Source: Ichthyophis bannanicus
Taxonomy: Eukaryota > Chordata > Amphibia > Gymnophiona > Ichthyophiidae
DNA length: 64,000 nucleotides
Direction of reading: 5' to 3'
Assembly (NCBI GenBank): GCA_033557465.1
Contig: CM066040.1
Coordinates: 326,758,297 to 326,822,296 of the forward strand
A program made the translations under genes and the position numbers. Below, piece by piece: positions 62,736 to 64,000 of this stretch. The notes beneath the pieces were generated by a model. The model did not search any database. It was not told the origin of the DNA and saw only the letters and a program-made list of their open reading frames with translations. Numbering within the stretch: position 1 is the first letter of the stretch; every line of letters begins with the position of its first letter.

Positions 62736-62861
62736 TCTAGAAAGCTGAGTAATAGAGGGGGTTACTCTAGAAGCTGAGTAATAGAAGGGTACTCTAGAAG
62801 CTGAGTAATAGAGGGGGTTACTCTAGAAGCTGAGTAATAGAGGGGGTTACTCTAGAAGCAT
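62736..62861 (+). repeat. Minisatellite, ~29-30 bp x ~4
   Basis: Units TACTCTAGAAGCTGAGTAAT plus AGAGGGGGT, three nearly identical and a fourth partial. The first unit has a variant TCTAGAAAGC. Confidence 0.92.
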
Positions 62862-63921
62862 CCAGTCAGGCAAGCAGTGGCATTTACATGTGCAGATTAG
62901 ATACACATTTAAACACGATTTCAGAAAGCCGCTATTTACAAGTGGTGATCCATCACACCATGCCCAATTTTCAAGGAGGTATGGTTAGGGCTTGGAGAGG
63001 GGCAGACCTACAATATTGACTTTAGAAGGATAAATGTTGATTTAAAAAATTCTAGATGTTGGCATTTATAGCAGTCCTGAGGCATGATTAAGTTCCTGCT
63101 TGAAGAGGTGGGTGCAAAAGCCAAGGTCAGCACCCTCCCCGATCAGCCCACTTGACATCTGATTTCTCTCTCCTAACAGCCCCAACACCCAATCTCTCTC
63201 CTAGCTGAACCTCCCCAGCTCCCCCCCCCCCCCCCACCTTCCCAAACCCATCCCAGGCTTTTACAGGGGTCTCTGGCCTCTGGATGAAGTAGAAGCAATC
63301 CACTGTCGTTCCAGCTCATGGTGGATCCAGTTTGCAAAATGGAACCTGTAAGTGCTACTGCTAGGGGTAAGGCTGCCAAATAAGTGAGATTACCACTAGA
63401 GGTCATAAATGCAATTTTGGAACCCAGGGCTACCATAAGCAGGACTAACTGGGATCCCTCCTGCTTACTCAAGCAGGATGGGTTAGGGGTGTGCATGGAT
63501 ATCGAGAGCAGCAATTTTAAAAAGCAGCTCCCATACACATAAGGTAAAACTGCACTCTCTTTCCCCCACATGCAGCTTTTTAATATTGTTGTCCCCACTG
63601 GACATGGTCAGACATCAACATGCAGTCCTACACGTCCTTCTAGGTATTTTTCAAGAGGCTCTGCGTTTAGCAGACTTTTGTAGAATATGATGGGCATTTT
63701 CCACATTCTGACTTGGACATTTAATTCCCTTTCCATGTCCTATATAAAACTGGCCTTTAAATCTAAAATCCAAAAATCACAGGTACGATATGTACAGTAT
63801 ATAATTTATATCTGCTTAGAGAAGATTTCATAAGTGGGTTATCAAATTTAAAACTAAACTAAACTATGGTTGTGACCATAAAGCCCAGCATTCTCACCCT
63901 GGGCAACGTGGATGTCTTCTG
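62862..63921. other. Unassigned
   Basis: No gene recognised. A C-run lies at 63219-63235. A 141-codon minus frame (63598-63173) has a glycine-rich end created by this run and no familiar motif. Confidence 0.35.
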
Positions 63922-63924
63922 ATT

Positions 63925-64000
63925 CCTGGACAAGTTCCTGGAGGAAAGGTCCATAAACCATTATTAAAGAGGACCCAGGAAATCAACTGCTTACTCCAGC
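63925..64000 (+). mobile_element. CR1 LINE 3' part, continues past the window
   Basis: GGACAAGTTCCTGGAGGAAA, then GTCCATAAACCATTATTAAA, matches the end of CR1-A ORF2 and the start of its 3' region (29041-29110 plus; 29907-29945 inverse). Cut by the window edge. Confidence 0.85.

Noticed and set aside
63173..63598. 141-codon minus-strand frame
   Set aside because: It is extended by the poly-C tract, ends in low-complexity Gly, and has no recognised motif.

Overview
This window looks like repeat-dense genomic DNA from a large-genome vertebrate, most likely an amphibian and plausibly a caecilian. That is inferred from the repeat mixture: several CR1 lineages with 8-base tail repeats, L2-type and L1/Tx1-type LINEs, three DIRS-type tyrosine-recombinase retrotransposons, a Penelope-like fold-back, Tc1/mariner, many hAT-type elements and tRNA-derived SINEs. 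I found no host protein-coding gene, rRNA or functional tRNA. Nearly every long reading frame belongs to a transposon or to a tandem repeat.

Layout. 0.6-5.1 kb: a 4.5-kb hAT-type element (hAT-A) carrying two satellite blocks and palindromes, with an exact 8-bp target duplication. 5.3-5.7 kb: a short hAT MITE. 5.9-13.9 kb: a nest in which a Tc1/mariner element is split by a CR1 LINE, itself interrupted by hAT-B and by an L1-like element holding only ORF1. 14-19 kb: a decayed L2-type LINE interrupted by another hAT and by a Penelope-like inverted-repeat element. 19.9-26.5 kb: a decayed DIRS element (DIRS-3) hit by L2, CR1 and SINE insertions. 26.5-31 kb: CR1, L2 and SINE fragments. 31-34.4 kb: mostly unassigned, one MITE candidate. 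34.5-41.4 kb: DIRS-2, interrupted by an LTR-like insert and by hAT-C. 41.4-43.7 kb: hAT-D, truncated. 43.7-46.5 kb: a CR1 fragment and an L2 with an uninterrupted 486-codon reverse transcriptase frame. 47.3-56.4 kb: an L1-like LINE split by an almost complete DIRS element (DIRS-1). 56.4-57 kb: L2 tail. 57-59.5 kb: unassigned. 59.6-62.1 kb: a second CR1 lineage with an open RT domain. 62.1-64 kb: SINEs, a minisatellite and the start of a CR1.

The most unusual feature is a shared internal cassette: a polyadenylation-like AT-rich segment, a ~28-30 bp satellite, and a GC-rich palindrome. It sits inside at least three hAT element types with unrelated terminal inverted repeats (A/D, B and C). The cassette joins the different ends at different points, as if one cargo had been captured repeatedly by different hAT ends. 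Also notable are hammerhead-ribozyme-like motifs in both arms of the Penelope-like fold-back, an HAL1-like L1 derivative, and the textbook DIRS circle-junction organisation preserved in two copies.
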